The position numbers and the translations under genes are program-made. From Acidobacteriaceae bacterium (lineage in GTDB: Bacteria; Acidobacteriota; Terriglobia; Terriglobales; Acidobacteriaceae), in assembly GCA_030041435.1 (NCBI GenBank), contig JASHNW010000006.1, positions 1 to 42,557 of the forward strand: a DNA stretch of 42,557 bases, written 5' to 3'. Shown here in pieces: positions 33,959 through 42,396 of this stretch. Every line of letters starts with the position of its first letter. Within the stretch, counting starts at the first letter, position 1. A model generated the notes under the pieces. That model was given only the letters and a program-made list of their open reading frames with translations. It searched no databases and had not been told where the DNA came from.

Positions 33959-35479
33959 TTAGCGCCGCATCTCCGGCATCGGCACCACCGCCGGGCTGCG
34001 GTGCCCCGCCGCATCGATGGCCCGCACCCCGAAGACCACATTGTCTTTGGAGACCGGCAGCGTCACGGAGAACGTGTCCCCGTCCTTCGATGCCTTCGCC
34101 GCGTCCGCCAGAATCGATCGCTGCCAGTCCGGTGCGTCCGTTGCCCGCCACACGATCTCATACTTAGTCCCCGCCGGCGCACCCGGCCCATCCTGCCAGG
34201 TGATCGTGGTGTCGTCGATCGAGTTGTCGAACACCTTGATCGGCGGGTACTGCACATCCACCGGCTCCGGCGGCGCGGCGGCCAGCACCGCCATGGTCGC
34301 CGCGTTCAGCCGCGCTACGCGCGCGACGTAGTCGAAGTCCACGTATCGCAGCAAATCCCCGAACTGCACGCCGTTCTCCACGCGCACATTCTGGTGCTGA
34401 TGGTCAAAGTCCTCGCGCCACTCCGTAAAGCGGACGGCGGCGTAGCCCTCCTCATTGAACGATTCGTGATCGCCTCCGCGCAGGAAGCGGTCGTGCCGGA
34501 ACTCCAACACCGGCTCCAGCCCCGTCGCAATCGGCTCGGACGTGTTGGCCGGCGACCCGGTGTACGTGCGTGCCGTGTACGTGATCGCACGCGCCAGTTC
34601 CCGCGAAGGCGAGTCGCCGTCGTACCCGAGAAAGAGCAGCCTGCGGATTTGCTCGGGCGTGGCATTGGCCGAGACCGGCTCGCTGTAGACGCGCACTGCG
34701 TGCTTGTCCTGGAACTTGTCGCCGGGCGTGGTGTTGCCGCCCACGATGTCGTTATTCAGCGCGCCTTCCAGTTGCCAGTTCTGCTGCTTCGCCAGTTCCG
34801 CCAGGTGGTGGCTGCCGTACAGCCCCTGCTCCTCGCCCGCCACGGCGACAAACACCAGCGTTGCCGGAAACTTCGAGTGCGAGAGCGCCTGGGCGCACGC
34901 GAGGCTCACCGCCACCCCGCTCGCGTCGTCGTTGGCTCCCGGCGCTTCGCCGTGCGTGTCGAAATTGCTGCTGTCGCGAGAATCGTAATGCCCGGTCACC
35001 AAAATCATCCGCGCCGCCTGCGCAGGATCGCTGCCGCGCATCACCGCATAAACATTCGTGATCGTCGTCGGCTGCGTCACGCGCGCATTGGGCCCGGTGC
35101 CCGGCGGCTGCGTGAAGGTGTCGCGCTCGACATCGAGACATCCCCCGCACCCGGCCGATATTTGTTTGAACTGTGCCTCGATCCAGTCCGCTGCCGCGCT
35201 CACGCCGGTGCCCGGCGGCAGGTCTGTATCCATACTGGAGAGTGTGCTGCGATTGTGGAACGCGACAAGGGTCGCAATCGTATGCTGTATTTGTGCAGGA
35301 GAGATTCGGGCCAGTGCGCGGCTGATCGCGGCATCGGCGGGCATCGGCCGAATCGGTGCGCCGATGGCATCCAGATCGCGGCGTGCCGCATCGGCAGTAG
35401 AAGCAGCAAGGCAGGACATCGCCGTTGCGGCAAGAACAAGCGAGAGCAGAGTGGCAGCACAGGAGCGATTGATCCTCAT
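33959..35479 (-). CDS. Exported M28-family zinc aminopeptidase with a C-terminal Ig/FN3-like domain
   Basis: A 506-residue protein with a signal peptide (about 1-25). The M28 core shows the two-zinc ligands: ILVTGHYDSR (His), GANDDASGV (bridging Asp), VAGEEQGLYGS (catalytic Glu and ligand Glu), LNNDIVGG (Asp) and GGDHESFNEEGY (His). A pair of Cys in CGGC precedes the core. From about residue 405 a fibronectin type III-like domain follows (TTITWQDGPGAPAGTKYEIVWR). By family it releases N-terminal amino acids from peptides outside the cytoplasm. Confidence 0.92.
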   Translation of the reverse strand: MRINRSCAATLLSLVLAATAMSCLAASTADAARRDLDAIGAPIRPMPADAAISRALARISPAQIQHTIATLVAFHNRSTLSSMDTDLPPGTGVSAAADWIEAQFKQISAGCGGCLDVERDTFTQPPGTGPNARVTQPTTITNVYAVMRGSDPAQAARMILVTGHYDSRDSSNFDTHGEAPGANDDASGVAVSLACAQALSHSKFPATLVFVAVAGEEQGLYGSHHLAELAKQQNWQLEGALNNDIVGGNTTPGDKFQDKHAVRVYSEPVSANATPEQIRRLLFLGYDGDSPSRELARAITYTARTYTGSPANTSEPIATGLEPVLEFRHDRFLRGGDHESFNEEGYAAVRFTEWREDFDHQHQNVRVENGVQFGDLLRYVDFDYVARVARLNAATMAVLAAAPPEPVDVQYPPIKVFDNSIDDTTITWQDGPGAPAGTKYEIVWRATDAPDWQRSILADAAKASKDGDTFSVTLPVSKDNVVFGVRAIDAAGHRSPAVVPMPEMRR

Positions 35480-35742
35480 GACTATCGAGTATGCCCTGGA
35501 GGACGCAGGAACGCACCCGCTTGACGCGTGGGAGGCTTCTCTTCAAAACTAGCGGAGGCAACACCATTTTTCTGAGAATGGCTGCGTCGCCAGCCGGCAA
35601 CCGTCGGCTGTCAGCCGATCTGAAAACGGCGGTCCGGCGGCCAGGGCGCAGCTCAGATTTTCCATGATCGCAGCCAGACTTTTTGATCCGGTTTGCGTCA
35701 CCCTGATGGACTCAGGATGCCTTTCTCCTGTTGGAGGGATTC

Positions 35743-35931
35743 ATGCCGATTTGCCCTGAATGCGAAACCGCTCTGGATTTCGACGAGGAAGAAGTCGAAG
35801 AAGGGGACGTCATTATTTGCGACGAATGCGGAACCGAGTATGAGGTCGTCGCTACCGATCCACTCGAACTCAGTAAAGTGGAAGAGGGCTACGAAGACGA
35901 AGAAGAGTTCGGCGAAGAGGAGGAAGAATGA
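35743..35931 (+). CDS. LysW-like acidic zinc-ribbon carrier protein
   Basis: A 62-residue, very acidic protein. Two CxxC knuckles (Cys4, Cys7, Cys26, Cys29) form a zinc ribbon, and the pattern CPECETALDFDEEEVEEGDVIICDECG followed by YEVVATDPLEL is that of LysW/AmCP. LysW carries amino groups of alpha-aminoadipate or glutamate through its C-terminal Glu in EDWGE. Here the tail is EDEEEFGEEEEE, so a terminal Glu exists but the motif is altered. No lysX, lysZ, lysY, lysJ or lysK is in the window. ATG 35743 has GGAGGG five bases upstream. The stop overlaps the next start as ATGA. Confidence 0.8.
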   Translation: MPICPECETALDFDEEEVEEGDVIICDECGTEYEVVATDPLELSKVEEGYEDEEEFGEEEEE

Positions 35932-36329
35932 CCAGACGGAGCGGTTCGCCGCGCCTGCTCAGCACCACGAAAGCTGTTCGGCTGCACATGCGCCGCGTGG
36001 GCTTGTGGATCGCCTTGTTGGCGGTCTTCGCTGCGCTTGCGCCCCTCGCCGGCGCGCAGAACTTCGGTCTGCGGACCCTCAATGGCAAAGTCCTCGGCGC
36101 GCAGGATGCGCCCATCAACGGCGCCATCGTCTACCTCGAGAACTCCCGCAATAACGACATCAAGTCCTACATCTCGGAAAAGGACGGCACCTACCACTTC
36201 GCCGATCTCTCCTCCGACACCGACTACACCCTGTGGGCTTCCTTCAAAGGAAAGAAAAGCTCCACCAAAACCATCAGTTCCTTCGACACCCGCAAGCAGG
36301 TCTACATCGACTTGCACGTCAAGGAGTAG
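35928..36329 (+). CDS. Exported carboxypeptidase-regulatory-like (CarboxypepD_reg) domain protein
   Basis: A 133-residue protein. After a basic N-region (MTRRSGSPRLLSTTKAVRLHMRR) comes a hydrophobic signal (VGLWIALLAVFAALAPLAGAQ). One transthyretin-like domain follows (NGKVLGAQDAPINGAIVYLENS, GTYHFADLSSDTDYTLWASFKGKKS). Such domains are common on acidobacterial envelope proteins and may bind surface partners. It is coupled to the LysW-like gene by ATGA and ends at a bidirectional terminator. ATG 35988 is an alternative start giving a shorter signal peptide. Confidence 0.85.
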   Translation: MTRRSGSPRLLSTTKAVRLHMRRVGLWIALLAVFAALAPLAGAQNFGLRTLNGKVLGAQDAPINGAIVYLENSRNNDIKSYISEKDGTYHFADLSSDTDYTLWASFKGKKSSTKTISSFDTRKQVYIDLHVKE

Positions 36330-36342
36330 CCTTCGCATCCGC

Positions 36343-36380
36343 AAACAGAAACGCCACCCCGCTGGGTGGCGTTTCTGTTT
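36343..36380. terminator. Bidirectional rho-independent terminator
   Basis: AAACAGAAACGCCACCC (36343-36359) pairs perfectly over 17 bp with GGGTGGCGTTTCTGTTT (36364-36380) around a CGCT loop, giving a T tract on both strands. It separates two converging genes whose stops are at 36329 and 36402. Confidence 0.94.
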
Positions 36381-36401
36381 TCCTAAACGCTCTACTCTGC
36401 C

Positions 36402-38279
36402 TTACCGTTCCTTCTTCCAGTTCACCAGGTCGCCCAGCGTCGTGGTGGAGCTCGATACCGGCTGCTTGTAGGCTTCCACGTCGGCGCGGCTGGCTTCGGC
36501 GCCGCTGACCGCGCGCAGGCTCAGCGCCACCTTCTTCTCTTCCGGGTTCATCCGGATGATCTTGAAGTCGTGCTCCGAGCCCTGTTCCAGCTTCACCGGC
36601 GCGCCATGCGCATCGGTCGCCTCGGAAACGTGGCATAGACCCTCCACGCCCTCCGCGATCTCGACGAACGCGCCGAACTGCGCCGTCCTCAGGACCTTGC
36701 CCTTCACCACATCGCCTACGCGATGCTGCGCGAAGAACGTCTCCCACACATCGGGCTGCAGTTGCTTGATGCCCAGCGAAAGCCGCCGGTTCTCCGGCTC
36801 CACGCCCAGCACCACGGCGCGCACCTTCTCGCCCTTCTTCAGCACTTCCGAAGGATGCTTCACGCGCTTGGTCCAGCTCAGATTGCTCACGTGCACCAGG
36901 CCGTCGATGCCGTCTTCGATCTCGATGAACGCTCCGAAGTCGGTGAGGTTGCGGACGCGGCCTTCCACGGTCGCGCCGGTGGGATACTTGTCGCCCAGGT
37001 GCTCCCAGGGATTATCGAGCAGCTGTTTCATGCCCAGCGAAATCCGACGATCCGCCGGATTCACCTGCAGGATCACCGTCTCCACTTCGTCTCCGGGCTT
37101 CACGATCTTCGACGGATGCTTCATCCGCTTCGACCACGTCATCTCGGAAACGTGCACCAGCCCTTCGATCCCCTGTTCCAGCTCGACGAACGCCCCGTAA
37201 TCGGTCACGCTCAGCACCCGTCCGCGCACGCGCGCACCGATCGGATACCGCTCCGCCGCATCCAGCCACGGATCGGGCGTGAGCTGCTTAAAGCCGAGCG
37301 AAACCCTCTGTTTCTCTTTGTCGAACTTCAGCACCTTGACCTGGATCTCGTCGCCCACATTCACCAGATCCCGCGGATGCGTCAGACGCCCCCACGACAT
37401 ATCCGTAATGTGCAGCAGCCCGTCGATCCCGCCCAGATCCACAAACGCGCCGTAATCGGTCAGGTTCTTCACCGTGCCCGTCAGCACCGCGCCCTCTTCC
37501 AGGTGCTCCAGGGTGTGCGAGCGCCGTTCTGCCTGCTCTTCCTCGAGGATCTCCTTGCGCGAAACCACCACGTTTCCGCGCTTCTTGTTCAGCTTGATCA
37601 CCCGAACCTGAATCGGCTGGCCGATCCAGGCGTCCAGATTACGCACTGGACGCAGTTCGAGCTGCGACCCCGGCAGGAACGCCTTGATCCCTACGTCGAC
37701 CGTCAGCCCGCCCTTCACCCGGCCCACCACCGTGCCCGTCAGCGGGGTCTTCTCCGTGGCGGCCTTCTCCACCGTGTCCCAGACACGCAGCCGCTGGGCT
37801 TTCTCATAGCCCAGCAGGTAGCCGCCTTCGGGCTCCTCGCGTTCGATCACCACTTCTACCGTGTCGCCCGGCTTCAGCTTCGGCGTTCCAGTGTGGTCCA
37901 CGACCTGCTCGAGCGGGATCAGCCCTTCGGACTTCATTCCCACGTCGACCACGACGTGTTTATCGGTGAGTTTGATCACGGTGCCGGAAACAATCGCGGA
38001 ATCGTCGAAGGCCTGTGCGGCGGCTTCGGCGGCCTGCTCGCGATCGAAAGACTCGAGCGCGGCGGCGAAATCTTCCATGCTGAGGTCGGGTTCTTCCTGG
38101 TGCTCGCCAGTCAGGCCCTCAGCGTGCGCGGCATCCGTTACAGCGGACGCGCTTTCCGGGTTCAGGGTGGTTTCAGTGGTCGGCTCCGACGGCTCCGCCA
38201 CGGCTTCAAGCGTTGGGGTTTCGAGTTCGGTGTTCAGAGGAGTGCTCTCGGTTTGTTCAGGATTGAGGACGTCTGCCAT
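36402..38279 (-). CDS. rpsA: 30S ribosomal protein S1
   Basis: A 625-residue S1 with six S1 RNA-binding domains, recognisable by repeats such as VLTGTVKNLTDYGAFVDL, RVRGRVLSVTDYGAFVEL and TVEGRVRNLTDFGAFIEI. The first two (IVSGTVIKLTDKHVVVDV, PLTGTVVGRVKGGLTVDV) are the ribosome-binding type. E. coli S1 is 557 residues; the surplus here is an acidic Glu/Thr/Ser-rich N-terminal extension of about 95 residues. S1 unfolds and delivers mRNA to the 30S subunit. ATG 38279 has GGAG eight bases upstream. A consensus promoter lies some 320 bases upstream, leaving a long leader. Confidence 0.95.
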   Translation of the reverse strand: MADVLNPEQTESTPLNTELETPTLEAVAEPSEPTTETTLNPESASAVTDAAHAEGLTGEHQEEPDLSMEDFAAALESFDREQAAEAAAQAFDDSAIVSGTVIKLTDKHVVVDVGMKSEGLIPLEQVVDHTGTPKLKPGDTVEVVIEREEPEGGYLLGYEKAQRLRVWDTVEKAATEKTPLTGTVVGRVKGGLTVDVGIKAFLPGSQLELRPVRNLDAWIGQPIQVRVIKLNKKRGNVVVSRKEILEEEQAERRSHTLEHLEEGAVLTGTVKNLTDYGAFVDLGGIDGLLHITDMSWGRLTHPRDLVNVGDEIQVKVLKFDKEKQRVSLGFKQLTPDPWLDAAERYPIGARVRGRVLSVTDYGAFVELEQGIEGLVHVSEMTWSKRMKHPSKIVKPGDEVETVILQVNPADRRISLGMKQLLDNPWEHLGDKYPTGATVEGRVRNLTDFGAFIEIEDGIDGLVHVSNLSWTKRVKHPSEVLKKGEKVRAVVLGVEPENRRLSLGIKQLQPDVWETFFAQHRVGDVVKGKVLRTAQFGAFVEIAEGVEGLCHVSEATDAHGAPVKLEQGSEHDFKIIRMNPEEKKVALSLRAVSGAEASRADVEAYKQPVSSSTTTLGDLVNWKKER

Positions 38280-38602
38280 GCAGCCAGCTCCGGGACTCAG
38301 TCGCGGCTCCCGCGTTTCCGCGCCACAGCGAAAAACCTGGCCCTGCTAACCACGGCCCGTTGCCGCTGCGGATTTCTTCGTCGTTGGCCCTGAGTCTCAG
38401 CCCTCAGCGGGGTTCTCGGCGAAGTTCGGGGATCGTCCCTCCCGGCTTCCGCTTCTTACGCGGAGCAACACTGCTGGAGACGGTGCGGTGTGGGAGCGCA
38501 ACATCTATCTCCAGACTGGAGCACCCGGCAGGACAGGGATGAACGGGAGTGGCGATCTCGGGCCTGCGCAACGAATCCCGCACGCGCATGCCCCCTCTCC
38601 AA
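38280..38602 (-). other. Long 5' leader of rpsA, no clear gene
   Basis: Roughly 315 bases separate the inferred transcription start (about 38596) from the rpsA ATG. Short open frames exist, but none has a ribosome site plus recognisable protein features. A leader of this length could hold an autoregulatory structure, as E. coli rpsA does; I cannot define one by eye. Confidence 0.45.
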
Positions 38603-38631
38603 ACTATAGTGCTGCCCTGGGGGCGTGTCAA
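38603..38631 (-). promoter_or_regulatory. Consensus sigma-70 promoter of rpsA
   Basis: On the minus strand TTGACA (38626-38631), exactly 17 bases, then TATAGT (38603-38608). The expected transcription start is near 38596. This is the strongest promoter sequence in the window, fitting a ribosomal protein gene. Confidence 0.83.
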
Positions 38632-38735
38632 TTCTCGGTCGGTTGCCGCCGCGCGGATCCGCTCGCACTCTGCGGCGCTTGCGCCATGCCCTCGCCGCCC
38701 CTGCCTTCACATCGCCCCTTCTCACTCCGCAAAGC

Positions 38736-38759
38736 AAAAGGAGCGACCCCGGTCGCTCC
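38736..38759 (-). terminator. Rho-independent terminator after the sigma/anti-sigma/Spy operon
   Basis: GGAGCGAC (38740-38747) and GTCGCTCC (38752-38759) form an 8-bp stem with a four-base loop; on the minus strand it is followed by TTTT. It lies 24 bases past the stop of the Spy-like gene. Confidence 0.82.
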
Positions 38760-38782
38760 CTCTCGCATGCTTCCCGCATGGA

Positions 38783-39469
38783 TTACGGCTGCGGCGGAGC
38801 AGGCGCTCCATCCTGCGGCGCCGGGGGCGGGCCCTGCGGGGCAGGCGCGCCATCAGGCGGAGCCGGTGTCGATTGTGGGCTCGCTCCAGCCGGCGCTGGC
38901 CCCTGACGATGCTGCCGCCACATCCCTGGCCCGCCCGGGCCGCCCTGGCCGTCGCGCCCGCGGCCTGTCATCCGGTGGTCGCGATGCTCGGCGTGCAGCG
39001 CCTTCAGCTTTTGCCACTGCTCCGGCGTCAGCGTCTTGCGGATATCGAATAACATCCGCGCATTCGCCTTTTCCAGCTCCGCCCGCGCCTGCGCCACTTT
39101 GTCGATCTGCGCCAGCGTCTGCTCTTCGTTCGGCTGATCCGCGCCGATCATTGGCCCCAGCATCACTTCCTGCTTCTCAAGGTTCGCATCCAAGTCGATC
39201 AGATTCAGCCGGTGCTGCTGAAAGATATCGTCCATCTTCTTCTTCTGATCGTCGGTCAGTCCCAGTTGCTGCGAGAGCCGCGGATCGTTCCACCACCGCC
39301 CGAAGCCGCCATCGTGGAACATCCGTTCCATCGGCGGCCGGCCCCAGCCGACTTGTCCCGGGCCGGCTTCAGGTCCGCCGCTCAGTCCGCCAGGGCCCTG
39401 CGCAAGCACCACGCCGCCGGAAGCAAGGCAGAAAATTGCTGCAAAAATCAGGTTATTCCTGTGTCGCAT
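38783..39469 (-). CDS. Periplasmic Spy/CpxP-like (LTxxQ) protein
   Basis: A 228-residue exported protein (signal MRHRNNLIFAAIFCLASGGVVLAQ). The helical core carries two LTxxQ-type motifs: LGLTDDQKKKMDDIFQQHRLNLIDLDANLEKQE and KTLTPEQWQKLKALHAEHRDHR. A Gly-rich stretch precedes it, and a Pro/Ala/Gln-rich tail of about 55 residues follows. Spy and CpxP proteins are ATP-independent chaperones or stress sensors of the periplasm. Its start lies 17 bases before the anti-sigma stop, so it is the third gene of one operon. Confidence 0.85.
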   Translation of the reverse strand: MRHRNNLIFAAIFCLASGGVVLAQGPGGLSGGPEAGPGQVGWGRPPMERMFHDGGFGRWWNDPRLSQQLGLTDDQKKKMDDIFQQHRLNLIDLDANLEKQEVMLGPMIGADQPNEEQTLAQIDKVAQARAELEKANARMLFDIRKTLTPEQWQKLKALHAEHRDHRMTGRGRDGQGGPGGPGMWRQHRQGPAPAGASPQSTPAPPDGAPAPQGPPPAPQDGAPAPPQP

Positions 39470-39944
39470 TCTTCTTCTCCGATACTGAATTCTGAGTTGC
39501 CGCCGCCTGCTCGCTCACGTTCACCAGTGGCTGCAGCGCGTCCGGCACATCCTCTGAAACTTCACTGTCGATCTGGTTCATCAGCGCTGTGTCGTCCAGC
39601 TTCTCGTTCGCGGTTGCCGGCGAATTTTCCGCAGCCGGCTGCACCAGGTGCGCCACGGGGTGCGGCGTTGTCCCTGCTCCGTGGTGCAGATGTATCAGCG
39701 TCGGGGCCATCACGGCCGCCACCAGCGCCCCCGCCAGCACCGGCACCAGCATCAGCCGCATGGGGATCGACCTCGCCGTACGCCGTTCCGCCACCCACGG
39801 CTGCGGCGGCTGCTTCTGCGTCACATGATGCATCGCCGACCGGTACAGACCGATCGCCTCCGCCAGTTCGCGCATCTCGTCGCGCGATTCCGGCCGCGCC
39901 TCCGCCGCTTCTCCATTCGTAACCGTGTCTGTGCGGATTTTCAT
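39453..39944 (-). CDS. Single-pass membrane anti-sigma-like protein
   Basis: A 163-residue protein. An N-terminal cytoplasmic part (about 1-60, with EARPESRDEMRELAEAIGLYRSAMHHV) would contact sigma. One membrane helix (about 63-85: LMLVPVLAGALVAAVMAPTLI) leads to a periplasmic tail rich in Ala, Glu and Asp. There is no HxxxCxxC zinc motif. The assignment rests mainly on position: its ATG overlaps the sigma factor stop as ATGA (39941-39944), the normal arrangement of ECF sigma and anti-sigma. Confidence 0.72.
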   Translation of the reverse strand: MKIRTDTVTNGEAAEARPESRDEMRELAEAIGLYRSAMHHVTQKQPPQPWVAERRTARSIPMRLMLVPVLAGALVAAVMAPTLIHLHHGAGTTPHPVAHLVQPAAENSPATANEKLDDTALMNQIDSEVSEDVPDALQPLVNVSEQAAATQNSVSEKKNATQE

Positions 39945-40519
39945 TTTTTCCCTCCCATGCGCTCGCGCAGAATCCCCAGCGCCCGATACAAATGGGATTT
40001 CACCGTGCTCAGGTTCATCCCGATGGTCCCCGCAATCTCGTCTAACTCCATCTCCTCCACAAACCGCAGAACAAACACCGTCCGCTGGTGCGCCGACAGC
40101 TCGTTCACCGCCTTCCAAACCGCTGCCACCTGATCGCGCGCCACCGCCACGCTTTCCGGCGAGGTGCGCCCGTCCGGAATCCAGTCGCTGATGTCCATCA
40201 CATCCAGCGTTGTCCCGCGCGTCTTCTGCCAGAACCGCAGGCTGCGGCTGCGCAGATGGTCGCGCATCAGGTTGACTGCGATCCGCGTCAGCCACGTACT
40301 CAGGCTGGAGTCGCCTCGAAACTGATGGCGCGCGTTCCACGCCTTTAAAAAACACTCCTGCGTCAGCGTCTCCGCCGCGTCGCGGTCGGTGAGCGACGAC
40401 AATAGGAACCGCAGGATGCGCGGCCGGTAGACCCGCACGACTTCGTCGAAGTCGGCGAGCTCCAGGACTGCTTGTTCCTTCTTCTCGATGGCGAGCTCGT
40501 TGCCGGCGATCTCTTCCAT
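39941..40519 (-). CDS. ECF RNA polymerase sigma factor
   Basis: A 192-residue sigma-70 family protein with region 2 (RVYRPRILRFLLSSLTDRDAAETLTQECFLKAWNARHQFRGDSSLSTWLTRIAVNLMRDHLR) and region 4 (LSAHQRTVFVLRFVEEMELDEIAGTIGMNLSTVKSHLYRALGILRE). There is no region 3, so it is ECF type. ATG 40519 is chosen; an in-frame GTG at 40543 would add eight residues, and neither has a clear ribosome site. It is the first gene of a sigma, anti-sigma, Spy-like operon, suggesting control of an envelope response. Confidence 0.93.
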   Translation of the reverse strand: MEEIAGNELAIEKKEQAVLELADFDEVVRVYRPRILRFLLSSLTDRDAAETLTQECFLKAWNARHQFRGDSSLSTWLTRIAVNLMRDHLRSRSLRFWQKTRGTTLDVMDISDWIPDGRTSPESVAVARDQVAAVWKAVNELSAHQRTVFVLRFVEEMELDEIAGTIGMNLSTVKSHLYRALGILRERMGGKK

Positions 40520-40607
40520 GCAACGAGATAGACGGGGTTTCACGCGCCAAGTTTACAGCGCGGCAGAAATTCGTGAACGCCAGGAAATTCGTGCTGGCAG
40601 GGCCTCG

Positions 40608-41603
40608 TTACCCAGCCTTCCTCCCGACCGCAGCTGCCGGCAGAAATCCATCCTCTGCCCGCGTCTCCTTCGGCCCATAGCACCGCACGCAGTTCTTCCC
40701 CGCCAGCTTTGCCTCGGCCAGTGCGCGCTCGGCCTCGCGCAAGACCACCAGCGGCGATCGCCCCCGGCTCGAGGCAATCCCAAAGCTCGCCGTCAGCGTC
40801 GTCGCCTCGCTGCCGACTGCAAACGGCCGACCCAGTATCGTCTCTCGAATCCTCTCCGCCAGTGCCGCCGCGTTTTCGCACCCGCAGCCCGGCAGCGCCA
40901 GCAGGAATTCGTCTTCGCCGCAGCGTCCGATCAGGTCGTAACTGCGCAGCTGCCTGCGGAACCGGTTCGACAGCCCCGTCAGCACGCTGTCCCCGGCCTC
41001 ATACCCGTAGTCATGATTGATCCGCGAAAACTCGTCGAGGTCCAGCAGCATCAGGCACAGGTCCGTTTTCATCCGCTGCACCCGGTCCGTCTCCTGGAAC
41101 ACCAGGCACAGCAGCGCCTCTCGATTCCATAGCCCGGTCAGCCCGTCGTGGGTCGACTGGTACCGCAGCTCTGCCGTTTGCTTCTCCACCTGCATCATCA
41201 ATCCCCTCACCCGCTCCGCCACGCGCAGCCGGATCTTCAGTTCCAGCGGATCCGCCGGCAAGCGGAGAAAATCGTCGCATCCGCACTCCAGCGCGGCCCG
41301 CATCCTCTCTGTCCCAGGCTCCTGGCTCATCAGCATCAGCCAGCTCCGTCTCTGCTCCTGTCGACGGGTCACTTCCCACACAATCTCCACGCCTCCCGGC
41401 GAGTGTAAATCCATGTCCAGCATGGCAATAGCGGGTGGTGCAGGCTCGTCCAGCCGGGCCAGTGCCGTAGATCCCGCAGCGGCGACCTCCACCACGCAGC
41501 GCCAGGTCTCGAGGATCTCCGTCAGCCGCTCCACCACCCGCGGCTGCGCGCAGCCAAGCAGGACGTGCGGGCCCGTGCGCTCCCCGCTCATCGTCGCTTC
41601 CAT
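40608..41603 (-). CDS. Response regulator-like GGDEF protein with a degenerate active site
   Basis: A 331-residue protein. The N-terminal receiver-like domain (about 12-135) has Asp63/Asp65 in AIAMLDMDLHSPGG as the likely phosphate acceptor, and LMSQEPGTERMRAALECGCDDFLRLP in the usual places. A GGDEF domain follows (about 148-315): STHDGLTGLWNREAL, LLDLDEFSRINHDYGYEAGD and the signature itself as GEDEF (residues 229-233) instead of GGDEF. An RxxD inhibitory site (RSYD, 220-223) is kept. It may make or merely bind c-di-GMP. ATG 41603 has GGGAG six bases upstream. Confidence 0.87.
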   Translation of the reverse strand: MEATMSGERTGPHVLLGCAQPRVVERLTEILETWRCVVEVAAAGSTALARLDEPAPPAIAMLDMDLHSPGGVEIVWEVTRRQEQRRSWLMLMSQEPGTERMRAALECGCDDFLRLPADPLELKIRLRVAERVRGLMMQVEKQTAELRYQSTHDGLTGLWNREALLCLVFQETDRVQRMKTDLCLMLLDLDEFSRINHDYGYEAGDSVLTGLSNRFRRQLRSYDLIGRCGEDEFLLALPGCGCENAAALAERIRETILGRPFAVGSEATTLTASFGIASSRGRSPLVVLREAERALAEAKLAGKNCVRCYGPKETRAEDGFLPAAAVGRKAG

Positions 41604-41902
41604 AAACCGCTCCCAGGGAGGGTTTCTCCCTGCCCCTCTGATCGGGTTACCGATTAGAAATCTTTAATATTGTCGAAATTTTGCGAGATTTTCAGCCAGC
41701 TGCACCGGTTTTAGGCGCATCATGCTAGATAGAACAGCCGACGAATCGGTGCCCCCGACGCTTGCACGTTCTTCTGCAGGTCGTTTGTTCGGTATCCTCC
41801 CCCTTCAACGCAACACATCCGATCGACCAGGATATCCGAACGAGCAGCATTTCTGAGGTGTCTAGGGCTCGCCAGTAGCGGCTTCTTCGAGGAGAGCGAG
41901 CG

Positions 41903-42115
41903 ATGAACCCTTCTGTGAAAACAACGCACGTTGTCCCGAGTCATCTTCCGCCTGTTCGTCTGGCGACTGTCTCCACGCTGTTGGTTTGCCGTTATTGCGT
42001 AACCACCATCGGCGCGTATAAGACACCCGCTGAACGGACGCGCATCGAATCCATGCACGTTTGCCCCGAAAAGCTCGGCCTCGCAAAACCTGCGGTCTCG
42101 ATTCCGTATAACTAG
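41903..42115 (+). CDS. Small hypothetical protein with a C-x2-C-x19-H-x-C motif
   Basis: A 70-residue protein; ATG 41903 has AGGAGA about eight bases upstream. No family is recognised. Cys29, Cys32, His52 and Cys54 repeat exactly the Cys/His spacing of the 67-residue protein at 10173-10376, including HVC at the end. The stretch between is basic here (YKTPAERTRIES), acidic in the other. It stands alone, divergent from the GGDEF gene. The conserved spacing and good ribosome site are the reasons to call it real. Confidence 0.5.
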   Translation: MNPSVKTTHVVPSHLPPVRLATVSTLLVCRYCVTTIGAYKTPAERTRIESMHVCPEKLGLAKPAVSIPYN

Positions 42116-42396
42116 GCTCATCGGTCCTTTAGCAACGAACTCCCGGGTTCTCGCTCTCCGAGGGTGAGGCGGGGGTTTGTGCGCACTCGAGCCTGGCATC
42201 GTCTGCCAGTCTTCGTCCCGGGCCGATTCCCCCCGGTTCCAGCAAAGACTTCCTGCCGCCCCCGTCGCTCAGGACTATCCTGTTGGAAGCAAAACCTCGG
42301 TAACCATCCTGCAACGCGTCACCCATCCCTGGCATCGTAGGCCGCCAGTACCAGATGCGGATCCTTTCCGCAGAACATTCCTGTGAGGTCACGACC

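Noticed and set aside
38404-38631. A 75-codon minus-strand frame in the rpsA leader
   Set aside because: No ribosome site, basic low-information sequence, and its start precedes the inferred transcription start.
41720-42199. A 159-codon minus-strand frame antisense to the small Cys/His protein
   Set aside because: No recognisable motif, no ribosome site, and composition typical of a shadow frame.
42200-42396. A c-di-GMP (GEMM) riboswitch before the last gene
   Set aside because: GCAAAACC at 42288 recalls part of the motif, but the paired stems and the other conserved bases are missing.
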